A DNA stretch of 64,000 nucleotides, taken from CAVSKL01 sp963728475 [NCBI: Candidatus Eiseniibacteriota bacterium]. Lineage in GTDB: Bacteria; Eisenbacteria; RBG-16-71-46; JABDJR01. The stretch covers positions 744,001 through 808,000 of the forward strand of contig CAVSKL010000001.1 in NCBI GenBank assembly GCA_963728475.1, in the 5' to 3' direction. Below the pieces are notes generated by a model, which made no database searches, was not told the origin of the DNA, and was given only the letters and a program-made list of their open reading frames with translations. Of the stretch, positions 1 through 6,898 are shown one piece after another (within the stretch, counting starts at the first letter, position 1; every line of letters starts with the position of its first letter). The position numbers and the translations under genes were made by a program.

Positions 1-76
1 CGACGTGAGCACGACCATGATCTACACGCACGTTCTCAACCGAGGCGGCCGCGGGGTGCGGAGCCCGCTGGATTGA
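1..76 (+). CDS. intI: Integron-type tyrosine recombinase, C-terminal end only
   Basis: The window opens inside this gene; only the last 24 residues are present, reading DVSTTMIYTHVLNRGG and ending in GVRSPLD before TGA at 74-76. The TxxxYTHVLNRGG pattern is the box around the catalytic tyrosine of integron integrases, and the GVRSP tail is typical of the IntI family rather than XerC/D. The protein would recombine attI with attC sites. attC sites follow within 1 kb, which supports the call. The 3' end of the gene faces the array, so integrase and cassettes share an orientation, which is unusual. The bulk of the gene is outside the window. Confidence 0.85.
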   Translation, partial: DVSTTMIYTHVLNRGGRGVRSPLD

Positions 77-432
77 CCCGCCGGGCGACGTGAATAGGGA
101 CCCGGGTCCCACCGGCCCGGGCCGGGCCGGGCCGGGCCGGGCCGTTCGACTCTCGCACGGATCCAGGCAGGTTCGGTTCGGGCGCGATTCTTCCCGGCCC
201 GGCCGTCGCACCGCCCCGCCTCGCTCGCTCGGCTATCTGGGCTATCCGCCCCCGAGGCTAACCGACATGTGTATCCGCCTATCCGGTGTCAACCCGCGGC
301 CTATCCCGTCGCCCTCTCCGGCGCGATCTCGCGTATCATGGGGCGGGCTCGCGGGTTCGGCGCCGGCCACCGGCGGAGCTACACCGCCGCCAGCCACCAC
401 GGCCCGCGGCCTATTCCGGTCAGATACTTCCT
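77..432 (+). other. Presumed attI and leader region of the integron
   Basis: About 355 bases lie between the integrase stop and the first cassette, with no convincing gene. A core-type heptamer GTTAGCC at 433-439 marks where the first cassette would be joined, so attI should lie just to its left. A 12-base direct repeat, CCCGCGGCCTAT, occurs near 293-307 and again near 402-417 and could be integrase-binding repeats. A GGCTAAC-like box lies near 252. I see no convincing cassette promoter. The assignment rests on position rather than on a known attI sequence. Confidence 0.5.
93..144. repeat. Short palindrome and CCGGG-type simple repeat
   Basis: An 18-base string AATAGGGACCCGGGTCCC (93-110), mostly palindromic, sits 16 bases after the integrase stop and recurs exactly at 42882-42899. 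It is followed at 114-144 by a pure tandem of a CCGGG pentamer, about six copies. The first may act as a terminator-like hairpin or be a dispersed repeat. The second looks like a slippage tract. Confidence 0.6.
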
Positions 433-461
433 GTTAGCCCGAGCGTGGAAGGAGGCAAGAG

Positions 462-779
462 ATGAAAGGCAGGGTAGTTGTTGCTAGCCTGCTTGCGTGC
501 CCTTTGCTGTTGGGCTGTGGGAACAACCCCGTGTCATCCTCTACATCTGCCGACATCGTCAATCACACGGGCACAGTGCGACAGATCGGCAGCGTCGGCT
601 ATGCCATCGACGATGACGCCGAGTCCAGTGAGCGATTCGCACCGAGCAACCTGCCTGACTCGTTCAAGAGGGACGGGGTAAGAGTCCTGTTCAGCGGCAG
701 GAGAGGCGAGATACCTCCCAACGTGCGCATGTGGGGAACGCCGCTGGAGTTGACGTCGATTCAGGCAGATATCCGCTAG
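462..779 (+). CDS. Small lipoprotein of cassette 1
   Basis: The protein has 105 residues. The N-terminus is a lipoprotein signal with a hydrophobic stretch and the lipobox LLLGC at about residues 15-19, so the mature protein should be membrane-anchored. The body (HTGTVRQIGSVGYAI, then APSNLPDSFKRDGVRVLFSG and MWGTPLEL) resembles a family of small secreted domains with a GTVR start and a NLP...DG(L/V)RV core. No biochemical role is known to me. An SD-like GGAGG lies 9 bases before the ATG. The gene lies between the attI junction at 433 and an attC at 784, making it the first cassette of the array. Confidence 0.75.
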   Translation: MKGRVVVASLLACPLLLGCGNNPVSSSTSADIVNHTGTVRQIGSVGYAIDDDAESSERFAPSNLPDSFKRDGVRVLFSGRRGEIPPNVRMWGTPLELTSIQADIR

Positions 780-783
780 CGCC

Positions 784-887
784 GGGCTAACCGGCCGCTA
801 CAGCCGCCGCCCGCTCCTGGGGAGTAGGATAGGGCTTTGAAGGACGTCGGTCGTCGCGGGCGCGGCTGACCGGCAGCACGTTAGCCC
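784..887 (+). other. attC recombination site 1
   Basis: R'' box GGGCTAAC (784-791) and R' box GTTAGCCC (880-887) are perfectly complementary. Inner arms containing CAGCCGC on the left and GCGGCTG on the right can pair. Length is 104 bases. It begins 5 bases after the lipoprotein stop, the expected place for a cassette 3' end. Confidence 0.8.
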
Positions 888-894
888 GATAGAC

Positions 895-924
895 TTCACA
901 AACTGCTACCTTCTGTGGTAACGT
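895..924 (+). promoter_or_regulatory. Possible cassette promoter of the DUF4160 pair
   Basis: TTCACA (895-900) and TAACGT (919-924) are separated by 18 bases, and the ATG follows at 932. If used, the transcript would have almost no leader. A short TACC/GGTA inverted repeat lies in the spacer. The -10 match is weak, so this is a tentative call. Confidence 0.25.
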
Positions 925-931
925 CTTGGTC

Positions 932-1126
932 ATGGGGAAGATCCGCCGGGGGAACTACGTGTTCGTGTTCTGGACCGGGGATCACTCGCCCAGACATGTA
1001 CACGTGTACCGCAATTCCCGACTTGTAGTTAAGTGGGATCTGGATAGTGACTTAGAGATGCAAGGCAAAGCGACCCGCCAGATCAGGCGCCTCATTGCGG
1101 AGCTGAAAGCCGAGGGCAAGCTGTGA
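932..1126 (+). CDS. DUF4160-family protein, likely half of a toxin-antitoxin-like pair
   Basis: This 64-residue protein carries the DUF4160 signature: a beta-strand start (GNYVFVFWTGDHSPRHVHVY) in which the DHSPRHVHV histidines stand where the family has DHxPPHFH. A charged helical tail follows. DUF4160 genes are often paired with small DNA-binding or DUF2442-type partners and are suspected toxin-antitoxin members, though no activity is established that I know of. ATG 932 is preferred over the TTG at 926. The stop overlaps the next start as GTGA, so the two are translationally coupled within one cassette. Confidence 0.75.
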   Translation: MGKIRRGNYVFVFWTGDHSPRHVHVYRNSRLVVKWDLDSDLEMQGKATRQIRRLIAELKAEGKL

Positions 1127-1593
1127 AGATCACCCGAGTTACCGCAAACAACCGAAAGAAGGTCTTTGAAGTGGCCACGCGGAGTGGTCTGTTCCTTTTT
1201 CCCTACGTGGAGGCGGATCCTTCTCCTTCGCCTTCCGACCGCGTGCAAGAGGTCAGCCCAGACAAGGAGATTGCCCGGGAAGGCTTCACCTACACCCTTG
1301 AATCCGGTCGTGAAGGCACCGTCCACATCGATCACGTGCTCGAGTACAACCAGGACCCCAACTATCTCGCGGACATGCTCCTTTACAACCTGACGGTTGA
1401 AGCCCGGAAGCGGGTCGAGCAATCCGAGCTAAGCACACGAGAGATCATTCGGAGGCTAGGGACTTCAGCCACCCAGTTCTACCGCCTCCTAGACCAGACG
1501 AACTACTCCAAGTCCCTGAAGCAGTTGGTGGCGTTACTGACCATCCTCGGCTGTGAGGTGGATCTGGTCGTTAGGCAGAAGCGCACTGCATGA
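1123..1593 (+). CDS. HTH partner protein of the DUF4160 gene
   Basis: The protein has 156 residues. The N-terminal half is a beta-rich domain of unknown fold. From about residue 105 there is a helix-turn-helix reading STREIIRRLGTSATQFYRLL, then a helical tail. This suggests a DNA-binding antitoxin or autoregulator of the pair, but that role is inferred from the pairing. It starts at a GTG that overlaps the upstream stop (GTGA). An attC begins 7 bases after the stop, so the two genes form one mobile cassette. Confidence 0.7.
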   Translation: MKITRVTANNRKKVFEVATRSGLFLFPYVEADPSPSPSDRVQEVSPDKEIAREGFTYTLESGREGTVHIDHVLEYNQDPNYLADMLLYNLTVEARKRVEQSELSTREIIRRLGTSATQFYRLLDQTNYSKSLKQLVALLTILGCEVDLVVRQKRTA

Positions 1594-1599
1594 CAGTGC

Positions 1600-1732
1600 G
1601 GGCTAACATGGGGTTGAACCTGACAAGCCAACCTGTCACGGGCTTGGCTGTGCGGTGCTTCGGCAGAATCCGGATGGCGGCGCGGGCCAAGCCCGCGCCA
1701 GCTTGCTTTGCAGGTTAACCTGATCGTTGGCC
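1600..1732 (+). other. attC recombination site 2
   Basis: R'' box GGGCTAAC (1600-1607) and R' box GTTGGCC (1726-1732) enclose a 133-base imperfect palindrome. The left arm contains GGTTGAACCTGACAAGCCAA (1612-1631), which recurs exactly in the attC at 5616-5748. Both sites are 133 bases long and both follow toxin-antitoxin-like cassettes, so they share a recent origin. Confidence 0.8.
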
Positions 1733-2068
1733 AGTAGGACGGTCCCTTTTCTCGCTCTTGTCTGGTGCTGACCTAGAAGCGGTTTGTTGGCCTTGGACGC
1801 TTTCACCTTCGGTTCGCCGGGGTCGCTTCGAGCGCGGCTGATCCACAGGCGCCCCGCAGGTGCTTTCCAGGGACCAGTTGCTCTAGAATACCGAGTCGCT
1901 GTCTCGTCGGATCGTCGGCCCTGCTCCGCTGAGACGCCGTGCCTGCCGCTGGGATGCTAACGGGCGCTTCGACACGATCCGGGCGGGCGGCTTCGTCCGC
2001 TCGGTTGCGGCGGTCGCTTCCTGTGGCTACGGTCGGCACCGAATGTGCCGGTCCTGCCATTGGCCTCA
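1733..2068 (+). other. Cassette without a convincing gene
   Basis: This 336-base interval lies between two attC sites. The only sizeable reading frame is on the minus strand (1803-2060, 85 codons) and has the Arg/Pro-rich look of a GC-driven shadow, with no recognisable motif. A GTTGGCC heptamer near 1784 could be a second, decayed R' box. It may be an ORF-less cassette, a decayed gene or a small-RNA cassette. Confidence 0.5.
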
Positions 2069-2160
2069 GCCCAACAGTGGCGGTGTAGCCGACGCCATTG
2101 GGGCGGCTCAGCCCGGTCGGCGGCTTTTCAACACGGCGCGGCTAACCGCCAGCGTTGGGC
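2069..2160 (+). other. attC recombination site 3
   Basis: R'' box GCCCAAC (2069-2075) and R' box GTTGGGC (2154-2160) are exact complements. The inner boxes AGTGGCGGT and ACCGCCA also pair, separated from the R boxes by short spacers. Length is 92 bases. This is one of the cleanest attC sites in the window. Confidence 0.85.
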
Positions 2161-2188
2161 ACCGAACGACGGGTAGGGAGGTCTGCCC

Positions 2189-2992
2189 ATGGAAAACAGA
2201 CAAGTTTCCGATACCTGGGAGCGTGGGAACCCCTATGAACGGTATGTCGGCCGGTGGAGCCGTCAGGTTGCGCCGCCGTTCCTCTCGTGGTTGAGCATTC
2301 CGGCCAGTCGGAGGTGGCTCGACGTGGGGTGCGGCACGGGAGCGCTATGCGCGGCCATCGCGGACCGCTGCTCGCCTGCCTCGGTCGCCGGCGTCGAGCC
2401 TTCCGAGGAATTTCTCAAGACCGCGAGGGAAAATCTCGCCGACCGGGTGGCGCTTCACCAAGGCAGCGCAACGGCAATCCCGCTTGGTGAGGCGTCAGTC
2501 GACGTGGTGGTCTCGGGACTGGTCCTGAACTTCGTTCCGGATCAGCAGGCCGCCCTGACCGAGATGGCCCGGGTAACCGGCAAGGGGGGCACGATTGCAG
2601 CCTACGTCTGGGATTACGCCGGAAAGATGGAGCTAATGCGATACTTCTGGGACGCGGCAGTCGAGCTCGATCCGAGCGCCGCGAAGCTGGACGAGGGTCC
2701 CCGTTTCCCATTGTGTCGCCCGGAGGCACTCGAGAAGCTCTTCACCAATGCCGGCCTGAAAGGCGTGGAGGTGAAACCCATCGACATACCAACTCGGTTT
2801 ACGAGTTTCGATGACTACTGGCAGCCCTTCCTCGGCGGCCAGGGTCCGGCCCCCGCCTACGCCATGTCGCTTGATGAATCCGTGAGAGCGGGCCTTCGCG
2901 ATCGCATTCGCAAGTTCCTGCCGACAGCGGCAGATGGCTCGATCTCATTGATTGCGCGTGCTTGGGCGGCTCGCGCAACCGTTGCAATGTAA
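2189..2992 (+). CDS. Class I SAM-dependent methyltransferase (cassette)
   Basis: The protein has 267 residues. Motif I is WLDVGCGTGALC at about residues 43-54 and the acidic end of strand beta-2 is GVEPSEEFL. Motif IV/V-like sequences follow (VDVVVSGLVLNFVPD). The family transfers methyl from S-adenosylmethionine; the layout is of the UbiE/Methyltransf_11 type that acts on small molecules, and the substrate is unknown. An SD-like GGGAGG precedes the ATG. attC sites flank the gene on both sides, so it is a single-gene cassette. Confidence 0.85.
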   Translation: MENRQVSDTWERGNPYERYVGRWSRQVAPPFLSWLSIPASRRWLDVGCGTGALCAAIADRCSPASVAGVEPSEEFLKTARENLADRVALHQGSATAIPLGEASVDVVVSGLVLNFVPDQQAALTEMARVTGKGGTIAAYVWDYAGKMELMRYFWDAAVELDPSAAKLDEGPRFPLCRPEALEKLFTNAGLKGVEVKPIDIPTRFTSFDDYWQPFLGGQGPAPAYAMSLDESVRAGLRDRIRKFLPTAADGSISLIARAWAARATVAM

Positions 2993-2997
2993 GCAGT

Positions 2998-3084
2998 GCC
3001 CAACCCTTTGTTGCTGCGGACGGGCTGCCAGCGTCGTGCCAGTGTGACCGTCATCGTGGCCCGCCGCAGAACGACACGTTATGC
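2998..3084 (+). other. attC recombination site 4
   Basis: R'' box GCCCAAC (2998-3004) and R' box GTTATGC (3078-3084) bound an 87-base imperfect palindrome that starts 5 bases after the methyltransferase stop. The R boxes differ from perfect complements at two positions, as is common. Confidence 0.7.
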
Positions 3085-3134
3085 CGCCCAGGCTGCCTGA
3101 TGCTCGAGGTGGCGAGTTGATGGGAGGCTACCTG

Positions 3135-4241
3135 ATGAAGCCGATTCTATTGACCGCCGTGGCCCTTGCAGCGGCGGTAATCGGAACGATCACTGGGGAG
3201 AGCGCCCACTCGGTCTCATTGCGAGTCGTGCGGATCGGTGAGATGTCAGTGGATCGGGCCGCCCACCAAGCCACGCTCCTGGACAACGGCCAAGTTCTGA
3301 TCACTGGCGGTTGTGCCGGGCGCGGCTGCGATCGCATCCTCGACTCGGTGGAGCTCTACGACCCTGAGGCCCGATCCTTTACGTCCGTAGCTCCGATGAC
3401 GATCCCGCGAGCCAGCCACGCGGCGGTAGCCCTCCCGGATGGCCGGGTCCTCGTATCAGGCGGTTGGACGGGTCAGCGTGTGACCGCCAGTGCGGAAATC
3501 TACGATCCAAGGGCCGACCGCTGGACGGTGGTGGGGGACATGACGCAGGCACGGGCGAGCCATATCGCGGTGCCTCTGGGCAGCGGGAAGGTACTCATGG
3601 TGGGTGGCGGCGAGGGCGGGCTGGGTGATCTAGCGTCTGTAGAGGTGTTTGATCCCGCCACATCCCACTTCTCTGCTATGGGCAGGATGCGGACCAATCA
3701 CTACCTGGCAACTCGGTTGACGGACGGTCGGGTTCTGATGACCGGAGGGCAGAACGCTCAAGGCGAGGTCCTGGCGTCGGCGGAGATCTTTGATCCCGTC
3801 ACCGGCAAGTCAGAGCCCACGGGCAGCATGGCCGTGGCGCGTGTCAAGCATGCGGCGGCGCTACTTCCCGATGGAAGGGTCCTGATCATTGGTGGGTCCG
3901 ACACCCGCGGTTACGCCGCGCGATTTGCGAGCACAGAGATCTATGACCCTGCTACCGGCAAGTTCTCGCTCGGGCCTGACATGCAGTGGGGCCGTCACAA
4001 GATCCGTGACGCGGTCGCCGGACTATCCTCCGGTGGTGTTGTCGTTGCGGGCGGCGCGTCTCGGCCGGAGCTGTACGATTCCGCCGAGAGCGTGTTCATT
4101 CCGGTCGAAGGCCAATTGAGCGGACCGCTGATGTTCGCAACCGCGACCCACCTCACTAGTGGAGAGGTGCTGGTCCTTGGCGGGTATGACGATCGCACGC
4201 AGTCGTCTGCCGGTGCTTGGCTGGTCGGGCCGCTGCGCTGA
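3135..4241 (+). CDS. Secreted Kelch-repeat beta-propeller protein (cassette)
   Basis: The protein has 368 residues from the ATG at 3135, which follows GGGAGG and opens a good signal peptide (MKPILLTAVALAAAVIG). The rest is about six Kelch repeats of roughly 50 residues with the pattern HxATLLxxGxVLxxGG...(S/V)xExYDP, for example near HAAVALPDGRVLVSGG. Such propellers are binding scaffolds or galactose-oxidase-like folds; no copper site is evident, so a binding role outside the cytoplasm is likelier. An in-frame ATG at 3081 falls inside the R' box of the previous attC and is rejected as the start. Confidence 0.8.
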   Translation: MKPILLTAVALAAAVIGTITGESAHSVSLRVVRIGEMSVDRAAHQATLLDNGQVLITGGCAGRGCDRILDSVELYDPEARSFTSVAPMTIPRASHAAVALPDGRVLVSGGWTGQRVTASAEIYDPRADRWTVVGDMTQARASHIAVPLGSGKVLMVGGGEGGLGDLASVEVFDPATSHFSAMGRMRTNHYLATRLTDGRVLMTGGQNAQGEVLASAEIFDPVTGKSEPTGSMAVARVKHAAALLPDGRVLIIGGSDTRGYAARFASTEIYDPATGKFSLGPDMQWGRHKIRDAVAGLSSGGVVVAGGASRPELYDSAESVFIPVEGQLSGPLMFATATHLTSGEVLVLGGYDDRTQSSAGAWLVGPLR

Positions 4242-4291
4242 GGTGCCTTCGCGCTCCGCAAACCTGGATTCAGCCGCCCAGTTCGGGGGCG

Positions 4292-4357
4292 GCATAACAG
4301 GCCGATGAAGCTGCCGATCGCCTGCGGCGCCCGCAGCTTATCGGCGGGGCGTTATCC
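4292..4357 (+). other. attC recombination site 5 (short)
   Basis: R'' box GCATAAC (4292-4298) and R' box GTTATCC (4351-4357) are nearly complementary. Inner arms AGGCCGAT..AGCTG and CAGCTTATCGGC pair around a small GC-rich loop. At 66 bases it is in the short attC class. Confidence 0.8.
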
Positions 4358-4424
4358 GGACCGAGTCAGAAGCAACGTCAGATTGAGCAAGCGATAACCG
4401 ACCGCAACCGTCACAGGAGCAACC

Positions 4425-4835
4425 ATGAGCGAGCAGTTCACGAAGTACGAACGAATCTGGATCGACGGCTTGAATCGAGGCGATGTCTCTATTGTTGATG
4501 ATGTCTTCGAGCCAAATTGCGTCATTCACATCGCGGGAAGCCCGGAGCCGAATCTCCCCGTAAGTGGTTTCAAACAGATGATGGCCGGCCTTCTTGCGGC
4601 GTTTCCGGACATTCAGCTGACGATCGAGGATCAGGTCGTTACGGCGGACAAGGTAGCCACGCGGTGGACGGGCGCTGGCACTCATACTGGACCGCTCGGC
4701 GACATCAAGCCAACGGGGCGACGAATACGGATCGGCGGTCTGATCCTCGACCACGTGTCTGGGGGGCGCGTGGTCGAGCGTTGGGAGCAGTGGGACCAAG
4801 CTGGCATGTTGCAGCAGCTAGGTGTGCTCGGGTAA
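4425..4835 (+). CDS. SnoaL-like polyketide-cyclase family protein (cassette)
   Basis: The protein has 136 residues and matches the SnoaL-like ester-cyclase pattern: an N-terminal helix with YERIWIDGLNRGD, then GFKQMMAGLLAAFPDIQLTIEDQV and GTHTGPLGDIKPTGRRI. The fold is a cone-shaped alpha+beta barrel (NTF2-like) that binds hydrophobic small molecules. The exact reaction cannot be told. An SD-like AGGAG precedes the ATG. It forms a single-gene cassette; its stop lies at the edge of the downstream attC. Confidence 0.8.
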   Translation: MSEQFTKYERIWIDGLNRGDVSIVDDVFEPNCVIHIAGSPEPNLPVSGFKQMMAGLLAAFPDIQLTIEDQVVTADKVATRWTGAGTHTGPLGDIKPTGRRIRIGGLILDHVSGGRVVERWEQWDQAGMLQQLGVLG

Positions 4836-4966
4836 ACGGGCAGCCGGATGCCGCTCCAAACAAAAATCGGAAGGGCCGGTCAACACCGCGCTGGGGCCGA
4901 TGCCCTTGGCCGGCTCGCGTTGACCGGCGGGTCCGCGCGCAGCGCGGCTCGGGGCGGTCGTTAGCT
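4831..4966 (+). other. attC recombination site 6 (imperfect)
   Basis: The R' box GTTAGCT (4960-4966) is clear and sits just before the next cassette's promoter. The left boundary is not: GGTAAAC at 4831-4837 overlaps the SnoaL stop codon, and TCCAAAC at 4855-4861 is an alternative. Internal complementarity is weaker than in the other sites. Confidence 0.45.
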
Positions 4967-4988
4967 GAACTCGGGTCTTTGTTCTCGC

Positions 4989-5021
4989 TTGACTGAGAGT
5001 ATAACCTAGGTTATACTCTCA
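4989..5021 (+). promoter_or_regulatory. Toxin-antitoxin promoter with embedded palindromic operator
   Basis: A -35 box TTGACT (4989-4994) and a -10 box TATACT (5012-5017) are 17 bases apart. The interval is filled by a perfect 28-base palindrome at 4994-5021, each half reading TGAGAGTATAACCT or its complement. A ribbon-helix-helix antitoxin dimer bound here would block RNA polymerase, giving autorepression. Transcription would start at about 5024, two bases before the ATG at 5026, so the message should be leaderless. No Shine-Dalgarno sequence is present. Confidence 0.85.
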
Positions 5022-5025
5022 TTTC

Positions 5026-5268
5026 ATGAAGACAGCCATCTCCATTCCAGACCCTCTTTTCAAGGCTGCAGAGCACCTTGCTAGGCGCCTTGGAGTCTCT
5101 CGAAGCGAGCTGTATCAGCTCGCCGTTTCCCGGCTCCTGGACGACCATGATGACGAGGCGACAACGGACGCTCTAAACAAGCTCTACGGAGAGCACCCCG
5201 AACTCGCCAAGGTTGATCCAGTGCTCGATCAACTCCAGCTTGCTGCCTTGCCTAAGGACGACTGGTAG
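5026..5268 (+). CDS. Ribbon-helix-helix antitoxin (MazE-like) of cassette TA pair
   Basis: The protein has 80 residues. The first 45 (MKTAISIPDPLFKAAEHLARR, then LGVSRSELYQLAVSRLL) form a ribbon-helix-helix DNA-binding domain with the basic strand first. The acidic tail, ending AALPKDDW, is the usual toxin-binding arm of a MazF-type antitoxin. It should neutralise the toxin encoded next and repress its own promoter through the palindrome at 4994-5021. The stop TAG overlaps the toxin's GTG start by one base. Confidence 0.9.
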   Translation: MKTAISIPDPLFKAAEHLARRLGVSRSELYQLAVSRLLDDHDDEATTDALNKLYGEHPELAKVDPVLDQLQLAALPKDDW

Positions 5269-5621
5269 TGCTCCGCGGGGAAGTCTGGTGGGCCAATCCG
5301 CCTGTCCCCGGGGGATCCGAACCGGGCTATCGCCGGCCCGTTCTCGTCGTCTCCTCGGACAACTACAACCGTAGCTCCATCGCCACGGTGGTGGTAGCGG
5401 CCATTACTTCGAATGAAATCCTCGCCGGCGCTCCCGGGAACGTACGGATAACCAAACGACAGAGCGGTCTGCCCAAGGCGTCGGTAGTAAACGTGTCACA
5501 GCTCCTCACGGTCAGCAAGGATGCGCTCGTTGAGCACGCCGGTATTCTCTCCGATTCGGTCATGAGCAACGTCAGCGCTGGTTTGGTACGCGTGCTTGGA
5601 TTGCCGAGCATCCGCGGCTAA
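5268..5621 (+). CDS. mazF: MazF/PemK-family toxin, predicted endoribonuclease (cassette)
   Basis: The protein has 117 residues and the full MazF fold: N-terminal LRGEVWWANPPVPG, then GYRRPVLVVSSDNYN and a strand with ATVVVAAITSN, ending with the LTVSKDALVEHAG helix region. Family members cut mRNA or other RNA at short motifs and arrest growth; the catalytic Arg of the YRRPVLVV strand and the Thr/Ser of ITSN are present, so it should be active. The stop codon TAA lies inside the R'' box of the following attC. In integrons such pairs are known to stabilise the array. Confidence 0.92.
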   Translation: MLRGEVWWANPPVPGGSEPGYRRPVLVVSSDNYNRSSIATVVVAAITSNEILAGAPGNVRITKRQSGLPKASVVNVSQLLTVSKDALVEHAGILSDSVMSNVSAGLVRVLGLPSIRG

Positions 5622-5748
5622 CAGCAGGTTGAACCTGACAAGCCAAGCTGCCACGGTCTTGGCCGTAGGGTGCCTCGAATAGATCCGGCAAGTTTTCTCG
5701 GGCCAAGCCCGCGCCAAGTTGCCTTGCAAGTTATCCTGGGTGTTAGCC
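5616..5748 (+). other. attC recombination site 7
   Basis: R'' GGCTAAC (5616-5622) and R' GTTAGCC (5742-5748) are perfect complements. The 133-base site closely matches the attC at 1600-1732, including a 20-base identity at 5627-5646 and a shared GGGCCAAGCCCGCGCCA on the right arm. Confidence 0.85.
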
Positions 5749-5777
5749 GGCCACAGCCCATGACAGGAGGACGAGGA

Positions 5778-6845
5778 ATGGTGAGGGAATACCGGACCAT
5801 GAAGGCGGCGGTCTTCGTAGAGCCCGGCCGTATTGCTTTAGAAGACAGGCCTATTCCCGAGGTGGGGCCCCGCGACGCCCTACTTCGGGTAACGACCACG
5901 ACGATCTGCGGAACTGACGTACACATCCTCAAGGGCGAGTATCCGGTTGCGCCAGGGCTGATCGTCGGTCATGAGCCCGTGGGCGTCATAGAGGAACTCG
6001 GCGCAGCGGTCTCGGGTTACAAGGTAGGTCAGCGCGTGATCGCGGGCGCCATCACTCCCTGCGGTCAGTGCTACCCGTGCCTCGGCGGGGACCAGGCTCA
6101 GTGCGGGGGCAGGGCCATGGGCGGCTGGCGGCTTGGCAACACCATCAACGGCTGTCAGGCCGAGTACGTCCTGATTCCCGATGCTACGGCAAACCTGGCG
6201 CCGATCCCCGACGGCCTGACCGACGAGCAAGTGCTCATGTGCCCCGACATCATGAGCACCGGCTTTGGCGGCGCAGAAAGCGGCCGGATTAGGATCGGAG
6301 ACACGGTCGCAGTGTTTGCGCAGGGGCCGATCGGGCTCTGCGCCACAGTGGGCGCGAGACTTTCCGGCGCGACCATGATCGTCGCCGTGGATGCCGTGCC
6401 CGAACGACTCGCCATGTCCAAGGCGCTGGGCGCTGACCTCACGATCAATTACAAGGAGCGCGATCCGTTCGAGGCGATACAAGAGGCCACGGGTGGGCGG
6501 GGCGTGGACGTGGCCATCGAGGCCCTCGGCACGCAGGCGACGTTCGAGAACTGCCTGCGCGTGCTGCGGCCGGGCGGCACGCTCTCGAGCCTGGGGGTCT
6601 ACTCGGGTAAGCTCACGTTGCCCCTAGACGCCTTTGCCGCGGGGCTTGGCGATCACACAGTCGTGACGACGCTGTGTCCAGGCGGGAAAGAGCGGATGCG
6701 CAGGCTGATGAACGTCCTGGCTTCTAAGCGCGCCGACCTGCGACCGCTCGTGACCCACCGGTTCCCGCTCGACCGGATCGAGGACGCATACGACCTGTTT
6801 GCGAGCCAGCGTGATGCGGTGCTCAAGATCGCCATCACACCATGA
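5778..6845 (+). CDS. Zinc-dependent alcohol dehydrogenase, MDR family (cassette)
   Basis: The protein has 355 residues. The catalytic-zinc ligands are visible in TICGTDVHILKGEY and GHEPVGVIEELG, the structural-zinc cluster in CGQCYPCLGGDQAQCGG has three of the usual four spaced cysteines, and the Rossmann motif is FAQGPIGLCATVGARL, with the acidic residue in VAVDAVPERL favouring NAD. It should oxidise a secondary alcohol or reduce a ketone, as in the isopropanol/threonine dehydrogenase branch; the substrate is unknown. ATG 5778 follows AGGAGGACGAGGA; an internal ATG at 5799 is possible. A 5' fragment of a homologue occurs at 16647. Confidence 0.88.
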   Translation: MVREYRTMKAAVFVEPGRIALEDRPIPEVGPRDALLRVTTTTICGTDVHILKGEYPVAPGLIVGHEPVGVIEELGAAVSGYKVGQRVIAGAITPCGQCYPCLGGDQAQCGGRAMGGWRLGNTINGCQAEYVLIPDATANLAPIPDGLTDEQVLMCPDIMSTGFGGAESGRIRIGDTVAVFAQGPIGLCATVGARLSGATMIVAVDAVPERLAMSKALGADLTINYKERDPFEAIQEATGGRGVDVAIEALGTQATFENCLRVLRPGGTLSSLGVYSGKLTLPLDAFAAGLGDHTVVTTLCPGGKERMRRLMNVLASKRADLRPLVTHRFPLDRIEDAYDLFASQRDAVLKIAITP

Positions 6846-6898
6846 CCAATGAAGCTATCACCAACCCTTGCTCAGTTCGCGCTGTTCTATGAGGAGCC

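Noticed and set aside
1803-2060. Minus-strand ORF of 85 codons in the interval before attC 3
   Set aside because: It is opposite to all other cassette genes, has no motif and is Arg/Ala-rich; it was treated as a shadow.
3081-3134. Upstream ATG at 3081 as the start of the Kelch protein
   Set aside because: It lies in the R' box of attC and would put a non-signal segment before a good signal peptide that begins at 3135.
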